Counted from the stretch's first letter, positions 21,926 to 34,869 are shown. The stretch: 64,000 bases of DNA from Drechmeria coniospora (GCF_001625195.1 NC_054389.1:9296520-9360519), one strand, 5' to 3'. Numbers and translations: made by a program. The notes: generated by a model from the sequence alone, not told the origin.

Positions 21926-24900
21926 CTTGCTCAGGATGGCGGCTGATGCCAACTGAAAACATGTTGAACTTGGATCAATGTGGAATCCAGGCCAAATGAT
22001 CCTTTTATGAGCGAGCGATGCCGAGAAGAGAGCCAGATTTTCATCGCCATGAGCAACTGTAGCCTTCTACTTCCGGTGAGGAAGTTGAAAATTGGATCCC
22101 ACCTGATCGGGGCCAGCCAGCATGCGTCACTTTCGTCCTCATCTCTTTTCTCCCTAGTTTGCATGACGCAGAATGAGCAGGTCAATAGTATCAGTTGGTT
22201 TCAATGACTGGCGCAGTGACTAAATGGCTCTGGAGTTACAAGAAGCTTCATCAGCGTATTTGAAACACCATTTGACGACGAGGCAGTTCGGTACCAAATG
22301 CGGCCCAGTTACATCAAGACGACTGAGGAGAGAAAGAAATGGAGCAAGTTGAATAATAAAAACTCGGCCTTCTTTTTATCGACGACTACAATGTGTGAAT
22401 TGCTATTACTTGTCGCCGACAGAGTGACGAGCCCGTATCAGTCACAGTTGCAAGGATCGATGCCACAGACGAGGCCGCAAAATAAATGGTTGAAAATCAC
22501 AACGGCCATGGTCTAGATGGAAACCTGCTGTCTCATTTGTTGCTCAGCCTGAGAACAGCCTAGTATTCTCTGTGCATATCCTAAGCGAGGTAAGCAGCCG
22601 CGTCCGGCTGCGTGAGAGACGATACTTGGCACGGCGAGTTCACTTTGAGAGTTACTTGACACTTCGTTCTGGTGATGTGATACACTTCACCATGTCCATA
22701 CTTTTTCATGTTCACCATGGTCAAGAGGAATTTTAAGGAAAAGCTCGGGGAGACGGGTAGGAGTGTTGTCGGACATACGAAAGCTGAAGATGACCAGCGG
22801 CACCTTGGTCCAGGATTGTAACGGCAACAGAAGGCACACCTTCTGGCCGAGATGGCCCCTCCTCGGTACTCTCAGGAACCCCGGCGAAGGCGATGAGCCG
22901 ACGACTACTAGATGCGTATTACTTGCATTGTCACAACTTCACTTGTACTCAGTACAAAGTTCTCATCATTGACTGCGAACCGTGTGGTACCATCTTATCC
23001 AACATCCCCTTGGCCCATTACATTCACACATGCGCGTACATGCATAATACAGAAGGCAAACGACGACACGTCACATTACGAAAGAAGAAAATCCCGCAAC
23101 GACCCCCGCAGCTACTATCTGTGTGCGTTGGCACTTTGGCCAAAGACGTGAAAGATCCCGTCCACTCGCCCCCCGATGGTCCATGACTCCATCATTCCGG
23201 ATCGACGACCAATCACTTCCCTCCAATCCAACACATACAGCATATAATACATGGAACCCGCCCTGAGGTGCTATTCATGCAGCGCAACTCTATGCAGTGG
23301 TACACCATGTAGAGCAGCTGCGGAAATCTCGTGCTCATGTGCAATAGGTCTATCAGCTTGGGGAGTCTACCCAACGTGGGAGCACCGTTTGCAGATCTCG
23401 AGCATCGATCGTCGACAAGTCACAACCCCCTTCTGCCGTGTTCTCGTACCATCCCGTCATGAGACGATGAGGTTTGGTGCATTCCATAGCAGCTAGGGCT
23501 CTGCTTGCTGCGGGGTTGCGCCATATGTTGACGCCTATAGTTGAGTCAGAAGGCTCCTGGCCGCAGCAAGCGGGTGCTGACCTATCCGTGTAACACCAGT
23601 GGGATATGAATGTGCACGGACAAGACAAGGCTTAGATGGATTAACGATAGTGCGTATTCGTAAGACTTGATTCACTTCGGCTGCCATACATGACAGGAGC
23701 CGTTCAAGGCAGCAGTTGTCACATTGGACTTTCTTCCCATCCTTTAAAAAGCACGACCCTTCCCATGGTGGCCGCAGGAATAGGGCGATTCATCAAACGT
23801 CAAGGTACTGCCTCCAATTTCGGACTGGAGATCCCGCACTGTCGCACCGGGGTTGGGTCCGGGGATGGTATCATGAGTTAGTGCTGAAACATGGTGAGCG
23901 AAGACGACAATCTCGAGCATGGCGAGCGGGAGAGGGGAGCAAGAGGGGACGCACGCCGCATGTTTTGCACGAGCAACTGTCGCAGTTGCCGGAGCAAGAG
24001 CAGCTAGTGCATGAGCTGGCATCAAGTCAGCATCTTATTCTATATTTGGATCGTGCGTGCCAGTGCCACATCTTTCGACGCTTGTTTCGTCAAATCGGCA
24101 CGTACCAGGGAGACATTCTGATTCGTGCTGTCACGTCCCGTGTTTACTAATTGTATATTGCGTATATCCGAATGCTATGATGACGTTGAGGTGGAGGGGT
24201 GAGTATCGTGGAGAGCGGGAGCCGCTGGGATGATGCTTCTTATACGTGACCTTGTCCGCCCATACTAGCCATACATCCTCGCCAAAGAGGTGCCTCCTAC
24301 ACAACCCTGTCCAATGATGCCAATCGGCGCGTCTGCGGCCGCACTACGAAGCTGCCATTCCTATATGGGCCAATTACCGATGCATGGCATCAACCTCACA
24401 TATTCCTCCTCCATTCATCCTCATGTCAACGTGAGGGTGACGTTCCGCCGAATTAGGCAGCTCCTGGGCTTATCTTCACTACTTGGTAGGCCATCATGAG
24501 GGAGGCCAAGTCGTTTCCATGACATAATCTGGACCTGCCGTTGCATGCCGTTGAAGCAGTACCACACTGTCAGACACGAATAAACCAGAGGCCAAACGGC
24601 ACATGGAGTTGCGTGCGGTGCGACGTCGGATAGCTTACAATCATGACAAAGGGCAAGACCATCCGTTGTTGTGATGGACAGTTGAATTCGTATTATAAAA
24701 AATACTACTGTCCTGGCTTGCTTAACAAGTCTTTCATAATAGGTTGCTGTTCGTTGCTCACCCTCCCGTCATGCTACAGCAAATGATGATCAAGGCGATA
24801 GAGGGTCGTACTACATCAAACTTGGCCATTTAACACCAACTGTCTTGGCACTTGCCCCGACGCAAATTTGAAAAGCGAGGGTTGACAGAAAGTGTAAAAA

Positions 24901-26042
24901 AGGGAGAGGGGAGGGATGGATGAAGACCGCAAGATGTCGAGCGCCATCATGATGATCGTAGGACGCCCCTTGGCAGCACGCGGATCGAGGACGCCCCCCC
25001 CCTGTAAGCTCAAAAAGCCTGCCGAGGCAAAGTAGAAAGGGCACAGCTACCAAAGTCAAATAATGCCGAAACGCATAGTCTGTCGTAGTTGTCAAGGAGC
25101 CAAGGCCGGCACAAAGGATCAAAATGGACCAAGACTTGTGTACGAATCCTGCTGTTCTACCAGAGGTTCCAATGCGTACAATATGCACCTCCACTCACGC
25201 ACACTCTCATTCAAGGACGTGCGTATGGTAGCATCGCCACAGGGTAGCAGAAAGCGTCATTCGTCGTACGCCTCTCTGGGAGGGGAGCCATGAACAGAAT
25301 CCAAGTGGTACACCCTCGCACTTCCTCTTCCTGTTTCTACAGTGTCTCCTTCGGCTTTTGACCGAGCGGCCCTGCTGATGGCCCAGGCTAACAAAACCGG
25401 CATTGGTATAACGAAAGACTCCAATGCCAAGGTCGCACGGCATATGAATGGTTCATCACGAGGCGCATGGAGACGCCTCTCAGAGGACTGTTGGTGAAGC
25501 TGCCCAGGGCTTACCGTTGGACCGATTACATCGGTAGGCGTCTCATCAAGACTGATTCTGATGGATGATTTGTTAAGATTTTCATTATTATCCCGAGGAG
25601 AAACCCTTTACAAAGAGGTTGGCGTGAAGTATTTTAACCACGTACTTCGACATTGCCATGAGCCATTTATTGGTGGTAGAGTCTACAAGTTTCGTCGAGC
25701 ATTCCTGGTGTCCCCCAAGATCCTTCATCACCGTCGCTGGCCTCTCCATCGGCAAACGGCAACATTGTCAAGGGCTGCGCGTTAACCTTGTTCAGGGGAT
25801 GAGTATTGCAGACTACTCGGCGCTGCGAGATTTTCGGCACACATGTTACCTTATAAAGGGGTCAAGTAGTAGTGCATGGGGTGAACAAATGTCAAGGACA
25901 GGAAAATAATTGGCTTCGAGAACACTACTAGACCATACGAGACTAGTATCAGATATTCCAAAACCTGTCCCAGCACAGTTGGCTTCCTTCCCGCGAGCGT
26001 CATGCCACTACCAGTTCTCCCCTGCACAACTGCAACCTCTCA
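21926..26042. other. Gene-poor 4.1 kb stretch
   Basis: No frame in this stretch shows a recognisable family, signal peptide or convincing splicing. The longest (23716-24150, plus strand, 144 codons) has no supporting feature. I saw no inverted termini or transposase remnants, but unrecognised non-coding RNA or lineage-specific genes cannot be excluded. Confidence 0.5.
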
Positions 26043-29000
26043 TCACACCTGTTCGACGGTTGGGTTTGACGACCGCCAGTCGACGCTCAACCTCAACCTT
26101 CTCTTCACGGCCTTCCATGCCTCGACGAGCGCAACGTATATAGCGACGCATCCGAAAACGACGCCCCATTGCCATGTGAGCCCCTCGTGCTTGAAGACAA
26201 TGGTGTTGAGGTAGGGTATGTAGACGATGGGAAAGGTGACGAGGAAGCCAGCGACCACGGCCCAGAAGAGGAAGCGGTTGTGGTAGACGGTCTTGAAGAC
26301 GGAGCAGGGCCCCGCCCACCGCTCATCCATGGCGAAGAGGCTGCGTCGGAAGTGCTTCACCTCCCAGGCGGTGACGAGAAGCAGGAAGCTCAGGGTGGCA
26401 AAGGTCGTCGCACGGGCTTGGTAGACGCCGTGGCACAGGCCGTCACCGGCGCTGCCGTCGTTGCAGCCATGAGGCAGAGGGTGGTAACCGTCGCCGGAGG
26501 CGGCGTAGGCGACGAGCATGAACGACGTTAGACACAGCGAGCCCATGAGCGTGCCGTACACGAGCTGGTCTCGCACGAGCTCGAGGGTGAAGACGCCCGA
26601 CTTGAGGCTTCGAGGGGGACGCTGGAGAATGTCCGGCTGCGCCTCCTCGAGGCCGAGGCCGAGAGCGAGCGGCGACGAGGTCACGAGGTTGGCCCAGAGA
26701 ATCTCGAGCGGGGAGAGGGGGAAGACGGGAATACCCTCGTCATCCTTGAAGGCGAGCCCGATCAGCAGCAGAACGACCTGCGCCAGGTTCGACGTGAGCA
26801 GGTGCAGGAGGAACTAGCGACGGTCAGCGTGTGCGGTTCGGGGTAAAGAGCGGCAAAGAGCAGGGGGCGCCCTACCTTTTGAATGTTGTCGGCCAGCCGT
26901 CGGCCTTCCTGGATGCCCGTGACGATGGAGGCAAAGTTGTCGTCGGTGAGGACCATGTCGGACGCCTGCTTGGCCACATCGCTGCCTCGATCGCCCATGG
27001 CGATGCCCACGTCGGCCTGCTTCAGCGCCGGCGAGTCGTTGACGCCGTCGCCCGTCATAATGCAAAAGGCCTTGCGGCGGTGCAGCGCCTGGATGACCCT
27101 GACCTTGGTCAGGGGGCTGCACCTGGCGATGACGAGCGGAAGCGATTCGAGGGCGTCGACCTCGTCGTCGGTCAAGCTTCCGAACTCGGCGGCCGACATG
27201 ACGACGTTTCGGGCCGTCGGCATGGCATTCTTGGACAGGATGCCGACCTCGTGGGCGATGGCCGTCGCCGTCTTGACGTGGTCGCCCGTGACCATGTGGA
27301 CGGAGATTCCGGCCTCGCGACAGCGACGCACGGCCTCGGCCGTCTCGGGACGAGGCGGATCGTAGAGGCCGGCGAGGCCCAGGAAACGCAGGTTGCACTC
27401 GACCTTGGCGCGGTCCTGCACGTCGTCCTCCGGACGGTCCCCCATGACCTTGTTGGCGATGCAGAGGACGCGCAGGCCGTCGGCAGCCATGGCCTCGGCC
27501 TCGTCGTGGATGGCCTGCTTGAGCTGGTCCGTCTCATCGAGCTTGGGCAGCATGACCTCGACGGCGCCCTTTGTGTGGACGAAGCGGCGGCCGTCGGTTG
27601 GGCCGTCGTAGACGACGCTCATGAGCTTGCAGGACGAGTCGAATGGGTGCTCGGCGACGAAGCGATCCGACGACGTCTTGTTCCTGCCGAAGCGCAAGGC
27701 GAAGACCTTGAGCGCGATCTCGGTCGGCTCGCCGACGGCCTTCCACTCGGCAGGCTCAAAGGCCGTCGTGACGCTGCTCGAGTCCGTCTCGGGCTCCTTC
27801 TTGCCGTCCGTCACGGTCGCGTTGTTGCAGAGGACGAGGGCGTTGAGGAAGGCTTCGAAGCAGGTGTCGGCGAGGGAGGCGGTCCAGGAGACGACGCCGC
27901 TGCTCGGGTCGTAGGGATCGGCGGTGTCGTCGACGGAGCCGACGAGGTCCTCGCGAAGCCAGACCTTGCGGGTGATCATGCGTCCCTGCGTCAGGGTTCC
28001 GGTCTTGTCGGAGCAGATGTTGGTGACGCCGCCGACGGCCTCGAGGGAGGGCATCTGGCGGACGATGACGTGGCCCTTGACCATGGCCTTGGTGGCGACG
28101 GCCATGGTGACGGTGAGGACGGCGAGGAGCGACTCGGGGATGACGGCGACGCCGACGCAGATGCCGTAGAGCAGCACGTCGTCGGTGATGTCCCAGAGGC
28201 TCGCGGAGAAGACGATGACGGCGAGAAGGATGGCGAGGGTGAAGAGGAGGAGGGCAAACTTGGAGAGGGTCACCTGTAGAGGGGTTCCCTCGAGGCCGAG
28301 GATGCCGCGGAGGCTGTGGTAGGCGCCGAAGAGGACTCTCGTGACGGCGTCGTCGCCGCGCCGGACCCGTGGCTTGCTGCGCAGCATCTCGGCGATCTGG
28401 CCGACCTCGGTGTCCATGCCGGTCGAGACGACGATGCCGGTGGCGCGTCCGCGGGTGACGGAGCTGCCCGAGTAGGCGAGGTTGACACGGTCGCCGACGG
28501 GCATGTCGGCGTCGGCGAGGACGGCGTCGGGCTTCTTGCTGATGGCGACCGACTCGCCCGTGAGGTGGGCCTCGTCGGTGGAGAAGTTGATGCCTTGGAC
28601 GAGGCGCAGGTCGGCGGGCACGACGTCGCCGGTGACGAGGGAGACGACGTCGCCGACGACGAGCGTCTCGGCCTGGACCGTCTCGGCCTGGCCGTTGCGG
28701 ACGACGTTGCACTTGGGCGTAGACAGGGCGTAGAGGGACTGGATGGTCTGCTCGGCACGGTAGTCCTGGATTAAGCTGGTCACGTCAGGTCCCGTCCACG
28801 TCCGACGGCGGCGGCGGCGGGGGGGGGGGGGGGGGAGGCACGACGTACCCGACAACGATGTTGAGGAGGATGACGGCCACGACGACGGCGCCCTCAATGA
28901 AGTCGCCGATGCCGAAGGAGAGGCCGGCGACGGCGATGAGGATCACTGTCAGGGCGTTGGCGACCTGCTGGAGGAAGATTTCCCAGACGGACGGGCCTTT

Positions 29001-29336
29001 AGCCCCCTTGATGGCATTCGGGCCGTCCCGGGCAAGCCGGGAGGCGACCTCGTCGTCGTTCAGACCATCGCTGGTGTCGGTGGCGAGCTGACGAGCGACG
29101 TGCTCGGCCGAGAGCGTGTGCGGATGGGAGCAGGCTGGCTTGTCATCTACCGCCGTGGATGACGGTGACGACTTTTCGTCGACGGCTACTTTTGCACGCA
29201 GCGCTTCCTTGACGTCCCTTCGATCGGGCCCCGGTATAGGGGGTTTGTCGTCTGGGTTGGCAGCAAGGGCCGACGGGTCCGCAGTGGAGTTGGCGTGTTG
29301 TGCACCATTCGTACTAACGTTGACGGTTTCTCCCAT
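26043..29336 (-). CDS. ENA: ENA-type P-type ATPase (Na+/K+ efflux pump)
   Basis: Three exons (28849-29336, 26876-28775, 26043-26813) encode 1052 aa. The start is the ATG of MGETVNVSTNG. The N-terminal cation-ATPase domain contains LNDDEVASRLARDGPNAI, then the first membrane pair. Later landmarks are TGES in the actuator domain, PES in M4 (VAVIPESLLAVLT), the phosphorylation site SDKTGTLT (Asp near 419), KGAVEVML in the nucleotide domain, MVTGDH and TGDGVNDSPALK in the hinge. Four or more membrane segments follow in exon 3. Intron 1 was placed so that NIVVG joins LIQDYRAEQT and intron 2 so that ADNIQK joins FLLHLLTSN, both continuous in family members. These plasma-membrane pumps expel Na+ or K+ at alkaline pH or high salt. 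The gene symbol follows the family, not a proven orthologue. Confidence 0.93.
28819..28835. repeat. G17 homopolymer inside the first ENA intron
   Basis: Seventeen consecutive G on the plus strand, next to a short GGC run, lie within intron 28776-28848. On the transcript it is a C tract shortly after the donor. Such runs are prone to length error in sequencing and to slippage, but here it does not affect the reading frame. Confidence 0.9.
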
Positions 29337-30015
29337 CGAAGTATGCGGCGTTACGTTGAAAGGAGTCCAACGGAGCGGGAGGATCTAGCGAGAGGCGGGA
29401 GCGTAGGCAATCGGCCTGGTGGGAGGTGGAACGGTGGGAGGAGGAGGGGGGGGGTGCGAGTCGACCAAAGGGAGAGGCACGCGCTCGCAGATATTTATTC
29501 GACGAGAGCTGGAGGGAGCGGTCAAGGTTCACGACGACCATCACGGCCATGGCCACTGCGGGAGGGGAGACGAGGAGTAGGGGGAGGGGGGGGGGGCGGG
29601 CAGGGGGAGGCGAGGAAGGGAGGGACCGGTCCTTGCCACGTTCCTTCCAACGAAGCGATGACCCCGCGGTTGGGCAACGCCAAGAAAGATGGTGATATTG
29701 ACTTTGTCAGGCCCGTTTGATGCACATGTCTGGCTTCCTTGCCATGCATGCTCATGGCTTGGCTCGCTTCTGTCTCCTGCGGCATCGGCAGCCATCTGCC
29801 TGCTCGCGCATCCAGAATACTCGGTGCAGATGCCTATTCAGGGTTCATGATGAATGACGTTCTTGCTGACTCTTGAGTGCGTAGGGATTCGACATGTCCC
29901 GGAATGCCCCCCCCGCTGCCGATACCTACCCGCCCGCCTGCCACCCGATTCGATTGATACGATGGCCCGGTGCAAGCTAGCACGGACGAAGCAGGTACCT
30001 GACGAAGCTGGTGGT

Positions 30016-30088
30016 GGCCTGGGATGGCCTGGGATGGCTCTGGGATGGCCTCCGATGGCCTGGCATGGCCTCCGATGGCCTGGCATGG
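30016..30088. repeat. Degenerate 10-bp tandem array
   Basis: About seven units of the form GGCCTNNNAT, variants being GGCCTGGGAT, GGCCTCCGAT and GGCCTGGCAT; the last four units alternate two variants as a 20-bp higher-order repeat. One unit carries an extra base. Confidence 0.85.
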
Positions 30089-30837
30089 TCAACCGACGAC
30101 CTCGTGACGCTCATTTTGTCGTCCCGCCATTGGCGAGCTTCACCGTGGCTGTGTCGTCGATGGCATCCGCCGACCTGTCAGCTCGCTCCCCAGGCCACAG
30201 CAAACCAGCAGGGCGGCCCCGGCTAGTGTTGTTCGTGACGCCGTGCCTCCTTTCCCATTCGCCTCTCTCGCCGGCGGCCAAGCCAGCCAAGCCAAGGTCC
30301 GAGGGCAGGTCGAGGCTAGCCCCCATGGCGAGCATGCCCCGCATTCGCAGCCTTGGTCCCATTCGTCGTCGTCGCCGCTCGCCACGCTCAATATCGTCGC
30401 TACCAGCCTCTTGGCACGCGTTGGCCACACCCGATTACGTACCGCCCTTTTCTCTGCAGCCCTTGTACTCCTCACCCGCGTTGCCGCTGCCGTTGCCAAG
30501 AAGGTCGCCTCTCTGATCGGTCGGGATCGGGGAACTTGGCACCCACGTAAGTACTGCGCACATTCTGTACCCTAGGCGCCGGTCCGTGACTTGTGTTCGT
30601 AGCCCCCCAGCACAAGGGTGTGTGCACTCGTAGGGAGTACGAACCCCGTCGCTCCGAGCAATGGTTGCACGCAGCCGTGTCGTCGTCGTGCGCCCAGACT
30701 TTAGAAGGGCATAGCGACGACACTCTCCGTGTGGGCGGGCTGGCGGACCAATGCGTTGTCAGATGCACCGGAGCCCAGCAATAGCAAGGTACCTGTTGGT
30801 TGTATTATTCTTGGGTCAAGTGGTCCGTGCCTGCGCA

Positions 30838-31300
30838 TACTGTACTGTACTGTACTGTACTGTACTTATACTGCGAGTAGGAATTGCTTCCTGTTGTCGT
30901 AATACGACCAGGCACTTGTACCACTCTTGTCTCCTACACGCACATGTATTATTACAATTTCCTCGGCAGCCGGCAGCCTAACTCATTGGTGTACTAATAT
31001 GTACATGTACTCCGTACGGACCATTCCGTCCATTGGCCCGCGATCTGTTGGCGCCTAGTCTGTCACGCCGGTACCTACTAACCTAGTACTGTAGCTACTA
31101 CAACTAGTGACATGTACTGGATCAATGCCTAGGTACCTGGTATACTCCGTACGCTGGTAGGGATTATCCACTGGTACTTGTACACTGCAGAGGTACCTAT
31201 GATGAACTACAGTACTTGTACACTTATTGTACATGCCATATGTTGCACCTGTAGCTGTACTGTATGGTGCACTCGCATGCACACTACAAGTAAGTAATAA
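30838..31300. repeat. GTAC-rich cluster with a (TGTAC)5 microsatellite
   Basis: TGTAC is repeated about five times at 30840-30866, followed by dispersed TACTCCGTAC, GGTACCTA and CTTGTAC words to about 31300. The GTAC tetramer, itself a palindrome, recurs every few tens of bases. Confidence 0.75.
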
Positions 31301-31827
31301 TAATGCAGCACAAGTGCTTGTTCTCCGTTCGCCTTACGTTTACAAGTGCCACAAGTGCCACGAGTACCTACTTGGTAATTAGTTGGAGCTTGGCCTGTAC
31401 TTAGAGGGGCAAGTCGCTCGCTGCTCCCTAGCCTCTGGGCCCAACTTGCTCCGCCCCGCGCTAGCAGTTAAGCATAATGAGCAATGCGACCTGGCTGCTT
31501 GCACGGAGTACTCCGTAATAACGGGACTCCATGACGGGAACCGAGGGCCCAGCTGTCTCCCCTGTCCCTCGCACGAACCATCCCACATCCCCCATGAACG
31601 ATCAGAAGCTTCGGCACCAACCAGCACTCGCTTTCAGAAGCAAGCACCGGCACACTCCAGTCTCGGAACATTTCGCCACCTCGGCTGTCCTGTCGGCTGT
31701 GTTCAACACCACGTCAGACATGTCATGTCTGCCGCAACGGCCGTGCATGTCGGGCATGTCGGGCATATCCATTCACCAATGCCGTCGGCCCATCCGAACT
31801 GGCGCCAGTGTCTGCATTGTCGAGCAA

Positions 31828-31896
31828 ATTCTTGCGCTTGTATGCAAGCCTGATTCTTGCCCTCGTATACAAGCATTCTTGCCCTCGTATACGAGC
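31828..31896. repeat. Three tandem units each built on a near-palindrome
   Basis: Units at 31828-31852, 31853-31874 and 31875-31896 all begin ATTCTTG. The last two are 22 bp and nearly identical. The third contains a perfect 12-bp palindrome, CTCGTATACGAG; the first has CTTGTATGCAAG, a palindrome with one mismatch. Confidence 0.85.
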
Positions 31897-32273
31897 GTGA
31901 ATTCGTCATGGGGCCGTGCTGCTGCCAAGAGCCTTCCACCATCGACCTTCTCCCCTGGGACCTCCGTTCCCTGCTTGGGTCTCGTCGCCATGGCTCCGCG
32001 GAGCCGCCGTGCATGTCGCGGCCCCGGTCCAGCGTACACCACGTGTGAGCCGTGCATCTGTGTGCGGTCGGGAGAGACTCGTTGCCCCTCCACTGCCTCC
32101 ACCAACCAGCTGGCCGGTTTCCTGCCGCAGTGCCGGTGCGGTGGACGTCTGGCTGTGTAAGGAGACGATTCAGGCTCCCCGCGGTGATGACAACGTGGCA
32201 GCTTCTTTCGACGGTCAAGTTCCCCCATCTCCGGTGGCATCGCATGGCGCCGTGGCATCCGAAGGGTGCACGC

Positions 32274-33861
32274 TCAGCCGAGCAGGTTGATGAACGGCTC
32301 CGGCCACTTCCCCCAGACCAGTGGTCGGTCGCCTAGCCTGCCGCCGACGGGAGCCAGCACCCTGACCTTGCGGCGCTCCTCGTCCACGTCGGACACGTAT
32401 ACGAAACCCATGACGTTCGCCGCCCGGATCGACTCTGGCGGATCCTTGTTGGCGGCGTGCATCACCGTCAGCGTCCAGTGCTGCATCAGCGACGAGGGCT
32501 CTTCGCGGAGGAGCACGTCTTGGCCGTCGCCGGCATCTGCACGACGGCCACGAGTTAGCAAACGAAACGGCGGCGAGAAACATTGCCAAGGACGGTGGCG
32601 GGGGCGGTAGAAGGGGTGGGCGCACCTTCCGACACCTTGTAGATGGTGAGGGTGTCAAAGTCGACCTGCTGGATCTGCGGGCTAAGCGTTCGCCGAGCGT
32701 CTCCGAAAAAGTATTCCTTAATTATCTGCTCTCGCACGTGCTCCATAAAGGTCTCATCCCGCTGGGCTGCGCCGTCCAGGCGGTCGAGGGCGACGACGTT
32801 GATGGCCTCGCCAAGGCTCGTCGTTTCGGTGGCGAACCGCGTCGCGAGCTCGGCGTGCATCGGTGCCGAACCCATGACGACGACAATGTTGACTGCGACC
32901 CGCGTCAGCAACCCTGATTTTCGCCATCGGCTCCCGACACCTGGGGCGTCGGCCCTACGTACTGCTCAGCTCTTCGACGATGTGAGCCAGGAGATCGAGC
33001 CCGAGCTTGCTCTCCTCGCTCACGCCCATGCTGTCGACGATGACGCCCGACGTCCGGACGAGGCTATCCTCGGTCAGCCGACCGCTCACGGAGCTGGCCA
33101 GCTTGCTCACGAGGTCCTTGTACAGCGTCGGCTCATCCTCGGCCTTCCTCCGGCCAAAGTGGTGGACGAGCGGGAGCTTGACGGGCACGGTGCTGGGACC
33201 GCTCGTCGGCGTGCCGCCCCAGCCGTCGAGCGCCTCGGCATCGAGAATGGTGGCGAAGACGCTCGCGCTCAGCGTGCCCGGGAAGCTCAGCATGCCCTCG
33301 GCCGGATCCGCGTTGACCGTGATCGGCTGGCTTCCCGTCCGCGTGGCGTAGCTCGTCAGAGTCCGCGCGAGCGTCGTCTTGCCGACGCTGCTCGGGCCGG
33401 CCACGAGAACGCGGGGTCCCTCGCGGCCATCCCTCGCGGCGGCGGCCCGCAGCTCGGCAAGTCGAGCGTGGAGGTTGATGTGCGCCATGGCAGGGTTCGC
33501 CGTCGCCGTCGCGTACTCGGCCGTGGATTCCTCGTCGCACCGGCCCTCGAGCTCGAGTTCGCATCCGTGCCAGGTGAGGATCCTCGACTTGATGCCGCCG
33601 GCGAGCCGGTAGCCGTTGCGGGGCGCGAGCTCGACGCCATCCTTCTCGGCCGTGCCGGTGAGGAGCTTGAGGGAGAGAGTTTTACCGATGGGTACCTGAA
33701 AGCGCCATTCCCCCGCTGGCTGGAGGACGAAGGTGCGCGTCGACGAGGCGATGGGCTGTACCGCGTCGTCAGCGATTCATCGTCCAGCGTCCACCGATGA
33801 GCTTTCCATCCCCCCCGCTGCCTACCTGCGATGGGATCTGCCCCAGACCTGGAATCGACAT
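32274..33861 (-). CDS. CLP1: Polynucleotide kinase / mRNA cleavage factor subunit Clp1
   Basis: Four exons (33826-33861, 32963-33755, 32626-32892, 32274-32536) encode 452 aa, the usual fungal length. The 12-codon first exon, MSIPGLGQIPSQ, is the conserved Clp1 start and joins PIASSTRTFVLQPAGEWRF. The N-terminal beta domain has GTAEKDGVELAP and ILTWHGCELELEG. The P-loop GPSSVGKTTLARTL (about 132-145) opens the central ATP-binding domain. Exon 3 starts NIVVVMGSAPMHAEL, and the C-terminal domain has MGFVYVSDVDEERRKVRVLAPV. Clp1 is part of cleavage factor IA, bridging Pcf11 and the other subunits in 3'-end formation in the nucleus. All three junctions preserve frame with GT..AG signals. Confidence 0.95.
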
Positions 33862-34869
33862 GGCGCCGCTACATGAGCCTCGTGTCGTGTCGTCTTCCCA
33901 AGGTCAGAAGGGCCAGGTTCAAGGTCGTTCGAGGGCGTTACGGATGTATAATGGTAGTTGATTCTTGTCGGGATACGGGCGAAATCGATGCATCATTGAT
34001 TCCAGTTGTACGACGATTCCCTTGCAGCTTGTCGACAAAATTATTGGCCACTTGGTTGACCCACTTTAATTTCTTGCCAACGCGTAAGTACTTACACAAC
34101 TGTACTGCACTGTTAAGTACTCATCAGTACGGAGAACTTACATGTAGATATTACTGCAGTATACTGAGTGCTTAATTGTGCAAATAGTCCGCGCATCTAT
34201 GACTGTAGGTTCGTACCAGTTCTGTGAATATGTGCCAGCATTACGAAAGTGCGTAAGAAGTACGGAGTCCACCGTACACAAGTCGTATTAAGTACAGTAT
34301 GTGTGCTGCACTTGTGCAGCAAGTACTGGTACAAGTACAACCTTCCGTAATTTCAGCAGTACGGAGTACTGTTCTCCGTACAATCAATAATACTCCGAAT
34401 ACCTAAGTACAACTACGGAGTGCCCAAGTACAGAGTACTCTGTGCTTGCTCCACGCGTCTATTAAGTACAGGTACAAGTACTCCTCCGTACAAGTAAAGG
34501 TACAAGGAAACCAAGCCATTCCTGGACTGCTTCGAGTATTATTATTAACAATTACGCTGCATGTACAGAGTAGGGATGAACGACTCCCTCGTTTTCTTCG
34601 TTTCCTTGGTATACAAAGCATCAATGGCAGATCAAGCAATTCCGCACACGAGGCGTCGATCCTGACTTCTACATCCAACTAGCCACTGCCGCAGCCACTT
34701 CCTCCCAATGTCCCCTGGCCGCCTCCTTATCCGTCGTCCTCCCCGGGACATCAGGAGGCAAATTTGACCTTTTGCTCGGCTCATGCCAATCCACAATCGT
34801 ACCCTCCTCTCCATCTCGAAGCTTCCTCGTCAGAGATATTTCCATGGCGTCAACCTGTTCGGTTGGTCA
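33862..34869. other. Intergenic, includes a dense GTAC-rich cluster
   Basis: About 1 kb upstream of CLP1 with no supported gene. The middle is the GTAC-rich cluster listed separately. Confidence 0.6.
34085..34500. repeat. GTAC-rich cluster with TACGGAGTA words
   Basis: Repeated AAGTAC, GTACGGAG, ACTCCGTAC and CAAGTAC words in both orientations, with low GC compared with nearby genes. There is no fixed period, so this is a word-enriched patch rather than a simple tandem repeat. Confidence 0.75.

Larger units (their letters stand above)
29337..32273. other. Gene-poor, repeat-bearing 2.9 kb stretch
   Basis: Holds the presumed ENA promoter at its left, a 10-bp tandem array (30016-30088), a GTAC-rich patch (30838-31300) and palindromic tandem units (31828-31896). 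A 110-codon plus frame at 30243-30575 has an alanine/valine-rich hydrophobic stretch but no family signal, so it is not called. Confidence 0.55.

Noticed and set aside
26831..28279. 482-codon plus frame opposite the ENA ATPase
   Set aside because: Antisense of a well-conserved pump exon; low-complexity Asp/Val/Gly-rich product.
28785..28848. Polyproline stretch in the ENA ATPase
   Set aside because: It is intron sequence; splicing at GTACGT and the CCAG acceptor gives the expected NIVVG-LIQDYRAE.
30243..30575. 110-codon plus frame with a hydrophobic patch
   Set aside because: No family resemblance, no clear signal peptide at its start, and overlapping equally open frames in all directions.
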